From the NCBI RefSeq assembly GCF_014635905.1, contig NZ_BMDS01000006.1:1-64000 (forward strand): a DNA stretch of 64,000 nt, written 5' to 3'. Both the position numbers and the translations under genes were made by a program. Of this stretch, positions 47,816 through 58,021 are shown one piece after another (within the stretch, counting starts at the first letter, position 1; every line of letters begins with the position of its first letter). The DNA is from Limosilactobacillus caviae (GTDB lineage Bacteria; Bacillota; Bacilli; Lactobacillales; Lactobacillaceae). The notes below the pieces were generated by a model. It was not told the DNA's origin, made no database searches, and saw only the letters and a list, made by a program, of their open reading frames with translations.

Positions 47816-48958
47816 TTAAGCAAAAAAGTCACGAACAATTTGCTTATAAGCTTTAATTGTTGCAAGGTAACTCGAAATAGTAGTAAATTCATCGGTTTGG
47901 TGCGCCACGTTCCATGAATCGCAACCAAGAACAACTACTGGTAAGTCTGGCCGATGTAAGGTAAACACGCTTGCATCGGTTGCCCCGTTAATGATATCTA
48001 GTTTAACGTCATTCGGGTAATTGCGTTGTGCAGCTTCTAAAGCGACCTGAACGAAATGATTGTCAGGAGCCGTTGCGATTGGATAAAAGTCTTGGATGAT
48101 TTTTAATTCAAGCTGGAAGGGAGTTGTGTGATTAATATATTCGAGAGCGTCCTGAAGCCGGTCAATAACCTTTTCATTATTAAAGACAGCAGTAGGGCGA
48201 ACGTTGCCGTGAAGAGTAGCGCTATCAGGAATAGTATTTACTTGGTCACCGCCGTTAATGACAGTGATACTATGCTGAACCTTTCCTAAATACGGGTCAT
48301 CTTTAGCATCATCGAAAAGATGCTTTTCTTCTTCAACGAACTTTAAGAGACCTTCGATAGCATTGATTCCCTGTTCTGGATGCGAGCTATGGCATGACTT
48401 GCCAAAGCTGGTAATACGGTAATTCATACTTCCAGAGTGGGCATAAATAATATTACCGCCTGTGGGTTCACCAACTACTAACGCATCTAAGTCGGTAGCT
48501 GTTCCTTGCTTTTCAAGACGATAGGCGCCGGGAGTCCCTAATTCTTCACCGGCAGTCGCAATAAACCGTACTTTACCAGTCGGCAGCTGATTTGCTTCTT
48601 TTAATTCGATGAGTGCCAGTGCCTGAGCAGCCAAACCGCTCTTCATATCTGCAGCACCACGACCGTAAATGCGGTCTCCGACAACTTCACCGCTAAAAGG
48701 AGGATATTGCCAGCGATCCGGATTAGGTACCGCAACAGTATCTTGATGACCGGTGAAGCCAAGCACCCGTGAATCTTCGCCTGTCCCGATTTCAGCGGTT
48801 AAATTAGCGCGACGGTCACCAAATTCATCAACTTTTGGCTCAATCCCGTGAGCTGCTAACAGTTTTTGTAAATAGTGAGCAACTTCAACTTCATTGCCAT
48901 TAACAGAGTGAATTTTTATTAAATCTTGCAGTACTTTTACTTTTTCGCTGGGTTCCAT
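47816..48958 (-). CDS. M20-family metallopeptidase (ArgE/DapE type)
   Basis: This 380-residue di-zinc enzyme has metal motifs LGFTGHQDTV (His, Asp) and GRGAADMKSGLAA (bridging Asp), the catalytic Glu-Glu in TAGEELGTPG and the C-terminal metal His (DSWNAHQ-like, SWNVAHQTDE). The lid domain starts HSSHPEQGINAIEG. It follows metI by 16 bases in the metQNI operon, so it probably releases methionine, or a related amino acid, from an imported N-acyl or peptide form. DapE-like annotation is an alternative. Confidence 0.85.
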   Translation of the reverse strand: MEPSEKVKVLQDLIKIHSVNGNEVEVAHYLQKLLAAHGIEPKVDEFGDRRANLTAEIGTGEDSRVLGFTGHQDTVAVPNPDRWQYPPFSGEVVGDRIYGRGAADMKSGLAAQALALIELKEANQLPTGKVRFIATAGEELGTPGAYRLEKQGTATDLDALVVGEPTGGNIIYAHSGSMNYRITSFGKSCHSSHPEQGINAIEGLLKFVEEEKHLFDDAKDDPYLGKVQHSITVINGGDQVNTIPDSATLHGNVRPTAVFNNEKVIDRLQDALEYINHTTPFQLELKIIQDFYPIATAPDNHFVQVALEAAQRNYPNDVKLDIINGATDASVFTLHRPDLPVVVLGCDSWNVAHQTDEFTTISSYLATIKAYKQIVRDFFA

Positions 48959-48974
48959 ATTAATTCTCCTAACT

Positions 48975-49664
48975 TTAACGGTCTTGGTGGTTGAGCTTCT
49001 TGGCTAAAAAGTCCCCAATGACTTGAATGATTAAAACGAATAAAAGAACAAGAATAGTTGCGACGAGGGTAACATCATTATTAAATCGATCATAACCGTA
49101 TGAAATAGCAGTATTACCTAAACCGCCGGCACCGATTGCACCAGCCATTGCAGTAAGGCTGACTAAGCTAATCAATGTAACAGTGGAGACACGAACAAGT
49201 TCAGAACGTGCTTCACGGAGATAAACATTTGTGATGATATCCCAGTTGGTAGCGCCAATTGCTTGGGCTGCTTCAATTTTACCATGGTCAACACTTTCAA
49301 GTGCAACTTGGACTTGACGAGCATAAAAGGCAAACACTCCTAATGAAAGAGGGACTAATGCCGCGGTAGTTCCAATTTGTGTTCCTACGATTAATTGGGT
49401 AAAGGGGGCAATGAACGCTAATAAGATAATAAATGGAATTGCCCGAAAGACAGATACGACTTTATCAACAATACTAAAAACAATTCGATTTTCTAGAATT
49501 CCGCCTGGTTCAGTAACGACGAGGGCTACCCCAAAAATTAATCCGAGAATGCCGCCGAAAATAGCGGGCCAAAAAGTCATGTAGATAGTTTGAACGATTG
49601 AGGTTCCCCAACCATTGTCGCCACCCCAGCCAAGCTGAATTACATTTGGTATTAGATTATTCAT
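48975..49664 (-). CDS. metI: Methionine ABC transporter, permease
   Basis: The ATG at 49664 has GGAGG seven bases before it and overlaps the end of metN. The 229-residue permease has about five helices and the EAA loop [25 protein letters not shown], typical of MetI, ending in a cytoplasmic KKLNHQD tail. It forms the channel of the MetQNI importer of D/L-methionine. Confidence 0.9.
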   Translation of the reverse strand: MNNLIPNVIQLGWGGDNGWGTSIVQTIYMTFWPAIFGGILGLIFGVALVVTEPGGILENRIVFSIVDKVVSVFRAIPFIILLAFIAPFTQLIVGTQIGTTAALVPLSLGVFAFYARQVQVALESVDHGKIEAAQAIGATNWDIITNVYLREARSELVRVSTVTLISLVSLTAMAGAIGAGGLGNTAISYGYDRFNNDVTLVATILVLLFVLIIQVIGDFLAKKLNHQDR

Positions 49665-50721
49665 TCCAAATCCTCCGATCATCAATCTTTGTTACAGTAA
49701 CATCATTTTTCTTTAAGAAGTCAATTGCTTGCTGACGTTTATCTGCATCACCCTTGATAACAACAAAGAGTGTACCGACCGGCGAACCGGCTAAGACTTC
49801 AATGTTACCGTAGAGCATACTTGCTTCAACTTGTAGCTGTTTATATAACTCGATAATAATTGATTTAGTGACATTATTTGCATCGTAAACCAATTGGAGT
49901 AATTCTTCATCATCATCAAGGTGCCCAAGATTAAAGGCTTTTAGTGTATCAACTGCTGCTAGTGAGCCACCAACAAATTGTCGTGTTAAGTCTTGTTGCG
50001 GTTGCAAGAAGACTTTTTGAAGTGCTCCTCGTTCTATGATTTGACCATATTCCATGACTGCAATTTTATTAGCAACCCGCTTAACGGCGTCCATTTCGTG
50101 AGTAATTAAAACGATTGTTAGATTTAGCTTATCATTTAGCCGCTTTAAGAGATCTAAGATTTGATTAGTATTTTGCGGATCAAGAGCAGAGGTGGCTTCA
50201 TCTGAGATAAGGATTTCCGGATCGTTAGCTAGTGCCCGGGCAATTGATACTCGTTGTTGTTCACCACCGGATAATTGGACGGGATAAAATTCAGCTTTAT
50301 CTTTTAAGCCGACTAGGTCTAGAAGTTCAAGGGCTTTCTTTTCCTTGGCGTCATCGTCTAAGTCGGTATGCTTAAGGGCAAAAAGGACGTTTTCAATTAT
50401 GGAAGTTTCATTTAATAAATTGAAATGTTGGAAAATCATCCCAATTTTTCGCCGTTTTTCCTGCAATTCTTTATTGCTGATTTGTTGCTGATGATCTTTG
50501 AAAAACACATTTCCATTAATGGTAACTGTTCCAGCAGTGGGAAGCTGTAAGAGGTTAATTGTCCGCACTAAGGTAGATTTTCCGGCTCCAGAATAACCGA
50601 CAATCCCGTAAATATCACCTTTTTCTACTTTTAAGGTAACATCTTTTACCGCGTGAACAGTTTGCTTTCGCTGTTTAAAAGTTACGCTAATATTATCTAA
50701 GTCAATAATTGGGTTCGCCAT
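49657..50721 (-). CDS. metN: Methionine ABC transporter, ATPase
   Basis: The 354-residue ATPase has Walker [13 protein letters not shown], signature [16 protein letters not shown], Walker [13 protein letters not shown] and [14 protein letters not shown]-terminal NIL/ACT-like regulatory domain (about 265-350) is present, which in MetN binds methionine and causes trans-inhibition. It lies between metQ and metI in the same operon. Confidence 0.92.
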   Translation of the reverse strand: MANPIIDLDNISVTFKQRKQTVHAVKDVTLKVEKGDIYGIVGYSGAGKSTLVRTINLLQLPTAGTVTINGNVFFKDHQQQISNKELQEKRRKIGMIFQHFNLLNETSIIENVLFALKHTDLDDDAKEKKALELLDLVGLKDKAEFYPVQLSGGEQQRVSIARALANDPEILISDEATSALDPQNTNQILDLLKRLNDKLNLTIVLITHEMDAVKRVANKIAVMEYGQIIERGALQKVFLQPQQDLTRQFVGGSLAAVDTLKAFNLGHLDDDEELLQLVYDANNVTKSIIIELYKQLQVEASMLYGNIEVLAGSPVGTLFVVIKGDADKRQQAIDFLKKNDVTVTKIDDRRIWNE

Positions 50722-50732
50722 ATTAATCCTCC

Positions 50733-51584
50733 TTATTTATTGAAGTTAAGATCCCATGCTGGAATTTCAGCAGTACCGTAAAGCTTCTTGATTTCTTGCT
50801 TTGTCTTTTCTGTTTGGTAAGCTTTTACGACATCTTTGTAGATTTTATTGTTCTTTTGGCTATCCTTTGCGGCAATGACGTTAACCCATTGTTTAGAGTC
50901 TTTATTAATTGGTTCGACAAAGATAGCACTCTTGTAGTTAAGGCCGGCTGCTTGAGCGTAATTAGTATTAACTACTGCTGCATCTACATTATCTAAAGAA
51001 CGTGCAGTTTGGTCGGCTGCTAATTCTTTAATCTTGAGGTCATGTGGATTCTTAGAAATTGAACTAACAGTGGCAAGCTTAGTACCCTTCTTTAATTCAA
51101 TTAAACCAGCGTTCTTCAATGCGAATAATGCCCGTGATTCGTTTGAAGCATCATTTGGAACAGCGATTGTTCCGCCATCAGGAATTTCCTTAACGCTCTT
51201 GTATTGCTTAGAATAAAGACGGATTGGTGTAATGTAGGTGTCACCGATAGAAACAAGGTCTGTCTTATGTGCTTTATTCCATGTTTGTAAGAATAGCTTG
51301 TGTTGGAATGAGTTTAGGTCAACATCGCCATTTTCTAAGGCCTTGTTTGGCTGGTTGTAATCAGTGAACCGCTTGAACTTCAAGGTAACATTATACTTAT
51401 CCTTAGCAGTCTTACTTACAGTTTTCCAGATTTCATCATCTTGCTTTGATCCGGCCATGATCCCGATTGTAACAGTCCGCTTTGCCTGTTCTTGAGGACG
51501 GATAAAACTAAAGTAACCTGCAATAACAACAACTAAAGCGACAACGATCCAAATAATAGTATTTCTCTTCTTCTTACTCTTCAT
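50733..51584 (-). CDS. metQ: Methionine-binding protein of the MetQNI transporter
   Basis: This 283-residue NLPA-family protein starts with a membrane anchor ([18 protein letters not shown]) instead of a lipobox. The ligand domain has [31 protein letters not shown] and [16 protein letters not shown]. It heads the operon metQ-metN-metI-M20, which is controlled by a T-box leader with a Met-type specifier candidate (51650-51934). Confidence 0.9.
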   Translation of the reverse strand: MKSKKKRNTIIWIVVALVVVIAGYFSFIRPQEQAKRTVTIGIMAGSKQDDEIWKTVSKTAKDKYNVTLKFKRFTDYNQPNKALENGDVDLNSFQHKLFLQTWNKAHKTDLVSIGDTYITPIRLYSKQYKSVKEIPDGGTIAVPNDASNESRALFALKNAGLIELKKGTKLATVSSISKNPHDLKIKELAADQTARSLDNVDAAVVNTNYAQAAGLNYKSAIFVEPINKDSKQWVNVIAAKDSQKNNKIYKDVVKAYQTEKTKQEIKKLYGTAEIPAWDLNFNK

Positions 51585-51649
51585 AATAAAAACTCCCTTT
51601 CAAGTTATATCTTTTTCTCTTTGATAATTAAACGTTAATGTTGGGAAAC

Positions 51650-51934
51650 AAAAAAGCACTCATCCCTTAATTAAAGGACGAGTGCTCCGCGTTACCACCT
51701 TTATTCGCCAAATCCTCACAGATTCAGCCTCAGTAGGTTACTCTAATAAAATAATTAGAATTACCTAGCACTAGTAACGTGTGCTAACCCGTTATCGACT
51801 AACAATCATCGATACCATTCCAAGCCCATCTTCAGTAGTTAGCCTTACTTCTTTTCACCACCCAGAAGCTCTCTTGAAAGATTCGCTACTTACTCTGCTT
51901 TTCGATATGTTTTAACGTTCAATTAATTATTATG
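51650..51934 (-). ncRNA. T-box leader, probably methionine-specific
   Basis: On the - strand the leader contains the T-box sequence AAAGGTGGTAACGCGG (51702-51687), an AGTAAGTAGC-type AGTA box, the stem-I text GAGAGC...GGGTGGTGAAAAGAAG and a terminator AGCACTCGTCC...GGGATGAGTGCTTTTTT (51686-51650). Two ATG triplets are candidate specifier codons (51818-51816 in GGAATGGTA, and 51829-51827 in GAAGATGGG). Both read Met, as expected for a methionine transporter operon. Uncharged tRNA-Met would stabilise the antiterminator. Confidence 0.9.
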
Positions 51935-51940
51935 CATTTT

Positions 51941-51968
51941 ATTATAATGATTCTCTCATTTTTGTCAA
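51941..51968 (-). promoter_or_regulatory. Promoter of the met operon
   Basis: TTGACA (51968-51963), a 16-base spacer and TATAAT (51946-51941) on the - strand. Confidence 0.85.
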
Positions 51969-52128
51969 CACTTTTTTAATTTAAAATTAGCAAATGAATT
52001 ATACATGCTTTTTTATTTAATGTAGAAATAAATTACTAAGTTTTTTAGGCATTGATTCAAAGTAGCAATTAAAATGGTCTTGTGATATCATTAAAAAATA
52101 ATTAGAACATCGAAAGGAGTCTTAGTAA

Positions 52129-53061
52129 ATGGCACGTAAGGTTGGAGTTATCGGAATGGGAAATGTTGGGTCGACAGTTGCCCATTATATTGTTGCAATG
52201 GGCTTTGCGGATGATCTGGTATTAATTGATAAAAATGAAGCAAAGGTTAAAGCTGATGCATTGGACTTTGAAGATGCAATGGCAAACTTGCCTTTCCATA
52301 CTAATATTACCGTTAATGATTACGGTGCATTGAAAGATGCGGATGTAATTGTTTCTGCTTTAGGAAATATTAAACTGCAAGATAATCCAAACGCGGATCG
52401 TTTTGCGGAATTACCATTTACTCGTCAGGCAGTTAAAGAAGTTGCGCAAAAGATTAAGGATAGTGGATTCTCTGGTAAAATTGTGGCAATTACCAACCCT
52501 GTTGATGTTATTACATCACTTTACCAAAAGATTACCGGCTTACCGAAGAACCATGTGTTAGGTACAGGAACCCTGCTTGATTCTGCACGGATGAAACGGG
52601 CGGTTGCTGATCGTCTCCACCTCGACCCGCGTTCAGTTGATGGATATAATCTTGGTGAACACGGTAATTCACAATTCACTGCCTGGTCTACAGTACGGGT
52701 ATTAGGGAAGCCGTTAACCGAAATTGCCGACAAACGTGGTCTTGACTTAGATCAACTGGATAAAGAAGCTCGGATGGGAGGCTGGACAGTCTTCCAAGGT
52801 AAAAAGTACACTAATTACGGTGTTGCAACAGCAGCGGTTAAATTAGTTAACGCAATTTTAAGTAATTCATTATCAGAATTACCAGTATCAAATTACCGTG
52901 AAGAATATGGCGTTTACTTATCATATCCGGCTGTTGTTGGTCGTGATGGGGTCGTTGAACAGGCCCAATTGGATTTAACAGATGAAGAGTTACAAAAATT
53001 ACAAACATCTGCGGACTTCATCAAGGAGAAGTATCAAGAGAGCCTTGAAGCTAAAGATTAA
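52129..53061 (+). CDS. hicD: L-2-hydroxyisocaproate dehydrogenase
   Basis: This 310-residue L-LDH/MDH-fold enzyme starts ARKVGVIGMGNVGSTVAHYI (NAD motif) and has LGNIKLQDNP, ITNPVDVITSLYQ, the catalytic His in NLGEHGNSQF and GTGTLLDSARMKRAV. NIKLQ-NP in the substrate loop and the overall text match L-HicDH of Lactobacillus confusus (Weissella) rather than true lactate dehydrogenase. It reduces branched-chain 2-oxo acids to hydroxy acids, regenerating NAD+. GAAAGGAG precedes the ATG; a terminator follows. Confidence 0.9.
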   Translation: MARKVGVIGMGNVGSTVAHYIVAMGFADDLVLIDKNEAKVKADALDFEDAMANLPFHTNITVNDYGALKDADVIVSALGNIKLQDNPNADRFAELPFTRQAVKEVAQKIKDSGFSGKIVAITNPVDVITSLYQKITGLPKNHVLGTGTLLDSARMKRAVADRLHLDPRSVDGYNLGEHGNSQFTAWSTVRVLGKPLTEIADKRGLDLDQLDKEARMGGWTVFQGKKYTNYGVATAAVKLVNAILSNSLSELPVSNYREEYGVYLSYPAVVGRDGVVEQAQLDLTDEELQKLQTSADFIKEKYQESLEAKD

Positions 53062-53131
53062 GGAAAAGTTAAATACTTAATCAGTGCTGGCATTAAAAAT
53101 TTAATCATGGTATAGTTGTCGATAGCTTACA

Positions 53132-53174
53132 AAATAAAAGTGGTGTCGTTGTTTCAATGGCACCACTTTTATTC
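53132..53174 (+). terminator. Terminator of hicD
   Basis: AATAAAAGTGGTGTC pairs with GGCACCACTTTTATT (arms ending at 53132 and 53172), with a ~12-base loop. Confidence 0.85.
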
Positions 53175-53202
53175 TGAATAAATTTAAGAAAGGAATTATA
53201 TC

Positions 53203-54399
53203 ATGACAAAAGAAGTAAAGCGTATTATAATCGTAATTCTTTTTTGTGAATTTTTAATCTGCCTTGGGATGAGTCTTATCTTCCCAGTTGAACCATTCAT
53301 CAAGAATGAATATCACTTTACTGCCTTTGACATGGGAGTAATGTCCTCATTATTTGCTTTTGTTCAATTCATTGCCTCACCTATTGTTGGTCGAATTTCG
53401 GATAAGCTTGGACGAAAGCCGATGCTGGTTTGGGGGCTGTTGATTTTTGCAATTGCCGAGTTTGTTTTTGCATTAGCACAGCATCTGTGGGTATTTGATT
53501 TATCACGGGCAGTTGATGGCTTATCAGCAGCGATGTTTGTGCCTACCTCTATGGCATTAGCAGCTGATATTACTAGTGAAAAAGATCGAGCCAAAGTTAT
53601 TGGTTGGCTATCAGCTGCATTTAGCGGCGGCTTGATTTTAGGACCTGGACTTGGTGGAATGCTTGCTCATGTTAACTATAAGTTTCCATTTTGGATTGCG
53701 GGGATATTGGGCTTGATTAGTACGGTTATTGCTTGGCGGTTTTTACCTCGTGATGAGGACATCCTGATTAAGAGCGAGACGAAAAATCCCGAAAATGAAT
53801 TGTTATCCAGTGGCTGGAATCAAATTAAACAGATAATGACACCAATGCTAATAACTCTTTTCGGAATGATCTTTGTTGCAGCATTTGGGCTTGCGGGTTT
53901 TGAAAGTATTTATAGCCTATACGTTAATGAAGTCCATAACTTTGATTTGAGCGCAATTGCCCTTGTCCTGACGTTAAATGGGATTATTTCGTTGATTTTA
54001 CAAGTATTCTTCTTTGACCGTCTTGTGCGTTGGCTTGGCGAGGTGCGCTTAATGCGTTATAGCTTTTTCCTTAGTGTTATCGGAACTATTTTAGTGATTT
54101 ATGACCATTCGCATTGGCATATTATTGTGGCAACATTGTTTGTCTTTGAAGCTTTTGACTTGCTGCGTCCTACGATTACAACACTGTTGACGAAGATGAG
54201 TACGGCTAATCAAGGTTTGCTCAACGGGATAAATATGTCATTAACGAGCGTGGGAAATATTATTGGGCCGCTGATTAGTGGATACTTATTAGATGTAAAT
54301 TATCAATATCCTTATTGGTTTGTAACAGCCTTTTTAATTATTTCCTGGGTAATAACATTTGTTTTGGGAAGAGAAAGAAAATCAATGGTTAATAATTAG
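53203..54399 (+). CDS. MFS multidrug-type transporter
   Basis: This 398-residue protein has twelve helices in two halves. Motif A is seen in GRISDKLGRKPM after TM2, and GLSAAMFVPTSMALAADIT in TM4-5. It resembles the drug/proton antiporters of the 12-TM group (NorA/LmrP-like). AGAAAGGAA precedes the ATG. Substrate unknown; a TSUP gene follows by 20 bases and may be in the same transcript. Confidence 0.85.
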   Translation: MTKEVKRIIIVILFCEFLICLGMSLIFPVEPFIKNEYHFTAFDMGVMSSLFAFVQFIASPIVGRISDKLGRKPMLVWGLLIFAIAEFVFALAQHLWVFDLSRAVDGLSAAMFVPTSMALAADITSEKDRAKVIGWLSAAFSGGLILGPGLGGMLAHVNYKFPFWIAGILGLISTVIAWRFLPRDEDILIKSETKNPENELLSSGWNQIKQIMTPMLITLFGMIFVAAFGLAGFESIYSLYVNEVHNFDLSAIALVLTLNGIISLILQVFFFDRLVRWLGEVRLMRYSFFLSVIGTILVIYDHSHWHIIVATLFVFEAFDLLRPTITTLLTKMSTANQGLLNGINMSLTSVGNIIGPLISGYLLDVNYQYPYWFVTAFLIISWVITFVLGRERKSMVNN

Positions 54400-54419
54400 A
54401 ATATTTTAGGGAGGTGTCA

Positions 54420-55172
54420 ATGACGGGTTCATTGTTATTTTTAATTTTAATTGGTCTCGCAGTTGGGGTTTTTGTTATTTCGCTTGGTGGTGGCGGAGGA
54501 GCCATCTATCTTGGTGTTTTGACGGCAATTTTTCAATTACCGCCAGCAACTGCGGCCGCCACATCAATCGTGACAGCTTTGCCAGCCCTCATTTTAGGGT
54601 CTCTTGCGTATTATCGGCAGGGACTGATTAACTTTCAACTCGGTAATCGAATGATGCTTTCAGCAATACCGAGCATTATTGTTGGGTACTTAATATCACC
54701 GTTTATTCCGACTAAGCTTTATAAGGTTGTTATTGGCGCTATTTTAATCTTTTTAGGAGCGCAAATTATTTATAAGTTATATCACAATGCTCCTAAAAAG
54801 CAATCAACCGTTTCTCCACAAACTGCTAGTATTATTTATGGAGTTTTAGGAGGGCTGATGGTTGGAATTGCAGGGCTGAGTGGCGGCGGACCGATCACCG
54901 CAGGATTATTAATCTTAGGCGCCTCAATGGCAAATGCATCTGCCACATCGGCTTACGTTTTAGTGGGGATGTCAATCGTTGGGGCCTCACTGCATTTAAT
55001 GGGTGGCTCAGTTGACTGGCATGCCGCTGGCGGTTTAATTATCGGGTCGCTGGCAGGATCTGTGCTTGCACCGCCAATTATTATTTGGTTAACTAAGAAA
55101 CCGCAACGAGCATTTTATATCAAGTTATTTATGGGAATCTTCATTATTTTAATGGGGATCAAAACATTGTAA
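54420..55172 (+). CDS. TSUP (TauE/SafE) family permease
   Basis: The ATG at 54420 follows GGGAGG by five bases. The 250-residue protein has about eight helices with the duplicated TauE motif (FVISLGGGGGAIYLGVL and GLMVGIAGLSGGGPITAGLL). Relatives export sulfite, sulfoacetate or other small anions. The substrate cannot be told from sequence. Confidence 0.85.
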   Translation: MTGSLLFLILIGLAVGVFVISLGGGGGAIYLGVLTAIFQLPPATAAATSIVTALPALILGSLAYYRQGLINFQLGNRMMLSAIPSIIVGYLISPFIPTKLYKVVIGAILIFLGAQIIYKLYHNAPKKQSTVSPQTASIIYGVLGGLMVGIAGLSGGGPITAGLLILGASMANASATSAYVLVGMSIVGASLHLMGGSVDWHAAGGLIIGSLAGSVLAPPIIIWLTKKPQRAFYIKLFMGIFIILMGIKTL

Positions 55173-55272
55173 AGAAGGTAGGAAAAGACCAATTTATATG
55201 GTTTATTGTCCTATCTTCGTCGACGCGCGGTCAGCAGGTAAATAGCCACTGTGCTGAAACTTTAAAACAATT

Positions 55273-55302
55273 AAGAGGTTGGGAAGTCCCAACCTCTTTT
55301 TT
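55273..55302. terminator. Strong terminator
   Basis: AAGAGGTTGGGA/TCCCAACCTCTT with a very short loop and T6. It ends the transporter transcript and may also act on the convergent FMN-binding gene. Confidence 0.92.
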
Positions 55303-55309
55303 ATGAATC

Positions 55310-55597
55310 TTATTTATTATCTTTTAATTGCGCCTTTTTTAATGCATCTATAGTTGCGTCTTTAATTGCTCGACTAGTCGCAGATGCGCCCGTGACACCA
55401 TCAACTTCTGCGCTGTTAGCAGCAATAATCTTACCGGGCAGCTCATTTAAAGCCCATTGTCCCATTTCGGATTCGTGGTGTTTAGTTACTTGTAGGTCTT
55501 GAATCTTATTGTCTTGATAGGTTAACAGGACTTCTAATTCACCGCCGTATGCACTAAAGCCGTTTCCAATATATTGATTTGCTTGCAATTTACTCAT
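55310..55597 (-). CDS. FMN-binding domain protein
   Basis: The ~95-residue protein is one FMN_bind domain: GNGFSAYGGELEVLLTYQDN, then DGVTGASATSRAIKDATIDA, whose SGAT-like segment is the site of covalent flavin in relatives. No signal peptide or anchor is present, so it is cytoplasmic or incomplete. The start is uncertain: ATG at 55597 is 15 bases from GGGAG, while a TTG at 55612 touches that site. It lies ten to 25 bases after nth and may be coupled to it. Confidence 0.75.
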   Translation of the reverse strand: MSKLQANQYIGNGFSAYGGELEVLLTYQDNKIQDLQVTKHHESEMGQWALNELPGKIIAANSAEVDGVTGASATSRAIKDATIDALKKAQLKDNK

Positions 55598-55621
55598 TTT
55601 ACTTACTAACAACTCCCATTA

Positions 55622-56263
55622 TTAAATTACATTACTTTGCCCGGTCTCACAAATAGCAAGTAGTGGGCATTTTTCGCATTTCGGCTTTCGTGAAGTACAC
55701 ATATACCGACCCCAGAATATCATACTATGATGAGCATCGAGCCAATGTTCAGGTGGAATAACTTCCATTAACTTCTTTTCAATTGTAAGAACGGTTGCTT
55801 TGGGTTCTACCATTCGTAAGCGGCGTGCAACCCGGCTGACATGCGTGTCGACCGGAAAGGCAGGAATATTAAAGCATTCAGCGAGCACCACATCTGCGAC
55901 CTTACGACCAACGCCAGATAAACTCATCAGTTCTTTTAAGGTCTGTGGAACTTTGCCGTTAAAATCAGTAACAATTTGTTGTGAAGTTTTAACTAGAAAG
56001 CGGGCTTTATTACGATAAAGGCCCAGTTTCTTGATATAAGGCTCAACATCTTCCGGCTCAACGGCAGCTAAGTCAGCCGGTGATGGAAACCTTGCGAATA
56101 ATGCTGGTGTTACTTCGTTGACAGACTGATCTGTTGATTGTGCGCTTAAAATTGTTGCAAGCAAAAAGTGGTAATTAGTGTCGGCGATTAGGGTTGTTCC
56201 GGCATCGGGATAAGTTTGGCGCATTATTGTTATGGCATAACGAATTTCTTCTGGTGAAAGCAT
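55622..56263 (-). CDS. nth: Endonuclease III
   Basis: This 213-residue DNA glycosylase/AP lyase of base excision repair has the helix-hairpin-helix with catalytic Lys (LMSLSGVGRKVADVVL), the catalytic Asp in FPVDTHVSRVARRL and the [4Fe-4S] cluster ligands C-x6-C-x2-C-x5-C (CTSRKPKCEKCPLLAIC). Full length for the family. Confidence 0.95.
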   Translation of the reverse strand: MLSPEEIRYAITIMRQTYPDAGTTLIADTNYHFLLATILSAQSTDQSVNEVTPALFARFPSPADLAAVEPEDVEPYIKKLGLYRNKARFLVKTSQQIVTDFNGKVPQTLKELMSLSGVGRKVADVVLAECFNIPAFPVDTHVSRVARRLRMVEPKATVLTIEKKLMEVIPPEHWLDAHHSMIFWGRYMCTSRKPKCEKCPLLAICETGQSNVI

Positions 56264-56560
56264 GTAAAATCACTCTTTCGTATGTATTTATAATTATTTT
56301 AACTCTTATAACTGGATTAAGCGAAAAGGAATTACCTCATTTTTTTATCATAAAAGGATTATTTGCCAAGTTATAATCTAAAAAGCGACGAAAATAAAAG
56401 TTAAGGAAAGTAGGCAGCGTGTTTGTTTAAATAACGAAATCGCTTTCTTAAATTAATTTAAATAAACGATTGACCTCTTAATAGCACCTTGGTAAAATGT
56501 ATTAAAGATTTTCTTATAATTCTAATCAAATTTTAATTATAAAACCAAAGGAGGATGATT
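56264..56560. other. Promoter region of the permease gene
   Basis: A 297-base divergent gap. It holds a promoter (56470-56498), a 14-base perfect palindrome TTAAATTAATTTAA (56448-56461) directly before the -35, and nothing else that I can identify. Confidence 0.6.
56470..56498 (+). promoter_or_regulatory. Promoter of the permease/epimerase operon
   Basis: TTGACC (56470-56475), a 17-base spacer and TAAAAT (56493-56498). The palindrome TTAAATTAATTTAA just upstream could bind a regulator. Confidence 0.65.
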
Positions 56561-58021
56561 ATGAGTTTTTGGAAAACAATTACACGTAAAGAAGACCCGC
56601 GTGTTTATGACAGTAAAGACGGTCACCTAGTACGGTCTTTGAAGGTACGGGACTTTTTAGCTTTAGGTGTTGGAACGATTGTGTCCACTTCTATTTTCAC
56701 TCTTCCTGGTGAAGTAGCTGCGATGCACACCGGCCCTTCTGTTGTTATCTCATTCTTGTTAGCAGCAATTGTTGCGGGTCTGGTTGCCTTTGCTTATGCT
56801 GAAATGGCAGCAGCAATGCCTTTCGCCGGTTCGGCATACTCATGGATTAACGTTGTGTTTGGCGAATTCTTTGGCTGGGTTGCTGGTTGGGCACTACTAG
56901 CTGAGTATTTCATCGCGCTTGCCTTCGTTGGATCAGGACTTTCGGCAAACTTCCGGGCATTATTTGCTCCGCTCGGTTGGAAACTACCAGCCTCGTTATC
57001 AAATGCCTTTGGAACAGAAGGCGGGGTTGTTGACCTGGTTTCAGTTGTAGTTATTGTTCTGGTTGCCTTGCTAATTTCTCGCGGGGTATCACGGGCAGCA
57101 CGAGTTGAAAATCTACTTGTTGTTCTAAAAGTTTTTGCAATTTTACTATTTATTGTTGTTGGTTTAACGGCTTTGAAAGCAAGTAACTTTACACCATTCA
57201 TTCCTGCTTACCGTGAAACAGCTAACGGGGCCTTTGGTGGCTGGCAAGGAATTTATGCTGGGGTCTCAATGATTTTCCTTTCATACATCGGTTTTGACTC
57301 AATTGCGGCTAACTCTGCTGAAGCAATCAATCCGCAAAAAACGATGCCACGAGGAATTCTTGGATCATTGGTAATCGCCGTAGTATTATTTGTTGCAGTT
57401 AGTCTTGTTCTTGTCGGGGTATTGCCATACCAAGAATATGCTAACAGCGCTGAACCAGTTGGTCTTGCTTTACGTGCAGCTCATCATGGTGGCGTTGCGA
57501 CTGTTGTGCAAACGATTGCGGTTGTTGGTATGTTTACAGCTTTGATCGGAATGAGTATGGCTGGGTCACGGTTGATCTACTCGTTCGGTCGTGACGGTAT
57601 GTTGCCAAAATGGCTTGGAAAGCTTGATGAAAGTAACCGACCAAACCGTGCATTATGGACGTTGACAATCGGGGCAGTGCTTATCGGAGCATTCTTCCCA
57701 TTTGCATTCCTTTCTCAATTGATTTCTGCTGGTACCTTAATCGCCTTTATGTTTGTGTCACTCGGTGTATATGCCCTGCGTCGTCGTGAAGGTAAAGATA
57801 TTCCAGAACCTTCATTTAAGATGCCATTCTACCCTGTATTGCCAGCACTTGGTTTCATTGCTTCATTCCTTGTTTTCATGGGACTTGATTACCAAGCAAA
57901 ACTTTACGCTGGTATTTGGTTCATCTTCGGCTTAATTATTTACTTTGCTTATGGAATGCGTCACTCGACTATGGCAAAGAAAGAAGATGGACAAGATGAA
58001 AATGTTGAAGAAAACAAATAA
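56561..58021 (+). CDS. APC-family amino-acid permease
   Basis: I start at ATG 56561, six bases after AAAGGAGG; the ATG at 56555 touches the site. The 486-residue protein has twelve or more helices and the CAT/YfnA-type pattern (FLALGVGTIVSTSIFTLPGEVAA in TM1, GFDSIAANSAEAINPQKTMPRGI in TM6). These take up cationic or branched-chain amino acids. Its 3' end overlaps the epimerase-like gene, so the pair is one operon. Confidence 0.87.
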   Translation: MSFWKTITRKEDPRVYDSKDGHLVRSLKVRDFLALGVGTIVSTSIFTLPGEVAAMHTGPSVVISFLLAAIVAGLVAFAYAEMAAAMPFAGSAYSWINVVFGEFFGWVAGWALLAEYFIALAFVGSGLSANFRALFAPLGWKLPASLSNAFGTEGGVVDLVSVVVIVLVALLISRGVSRAARVENLLVVLKVFAILLFIVVGLTALKASNFTPFIPAYRETANGAFGGWQGIYAGVSMIFLSYIGFDSIAANSAEAINPQKTMPRGILGSLVIAVVLFVAVSLVLVGVLPYQEYANSAEPVGLALRAAHHGGVATVVQTIAVVGMFTALIGMSMAGSRLIYSFGRDGMLPKWLGKLDESNRPNRALWTLTIGAVLIGAFFPFAFLSQLISAGTLIAFMFVSLGVYALRRREGKDIPEPSFKMPFYPVLPALGFIASFLVFMGLDYQAKLYAGIWFIFGLIIYFAYGMRHSTMAKKEDGQDENVEENK

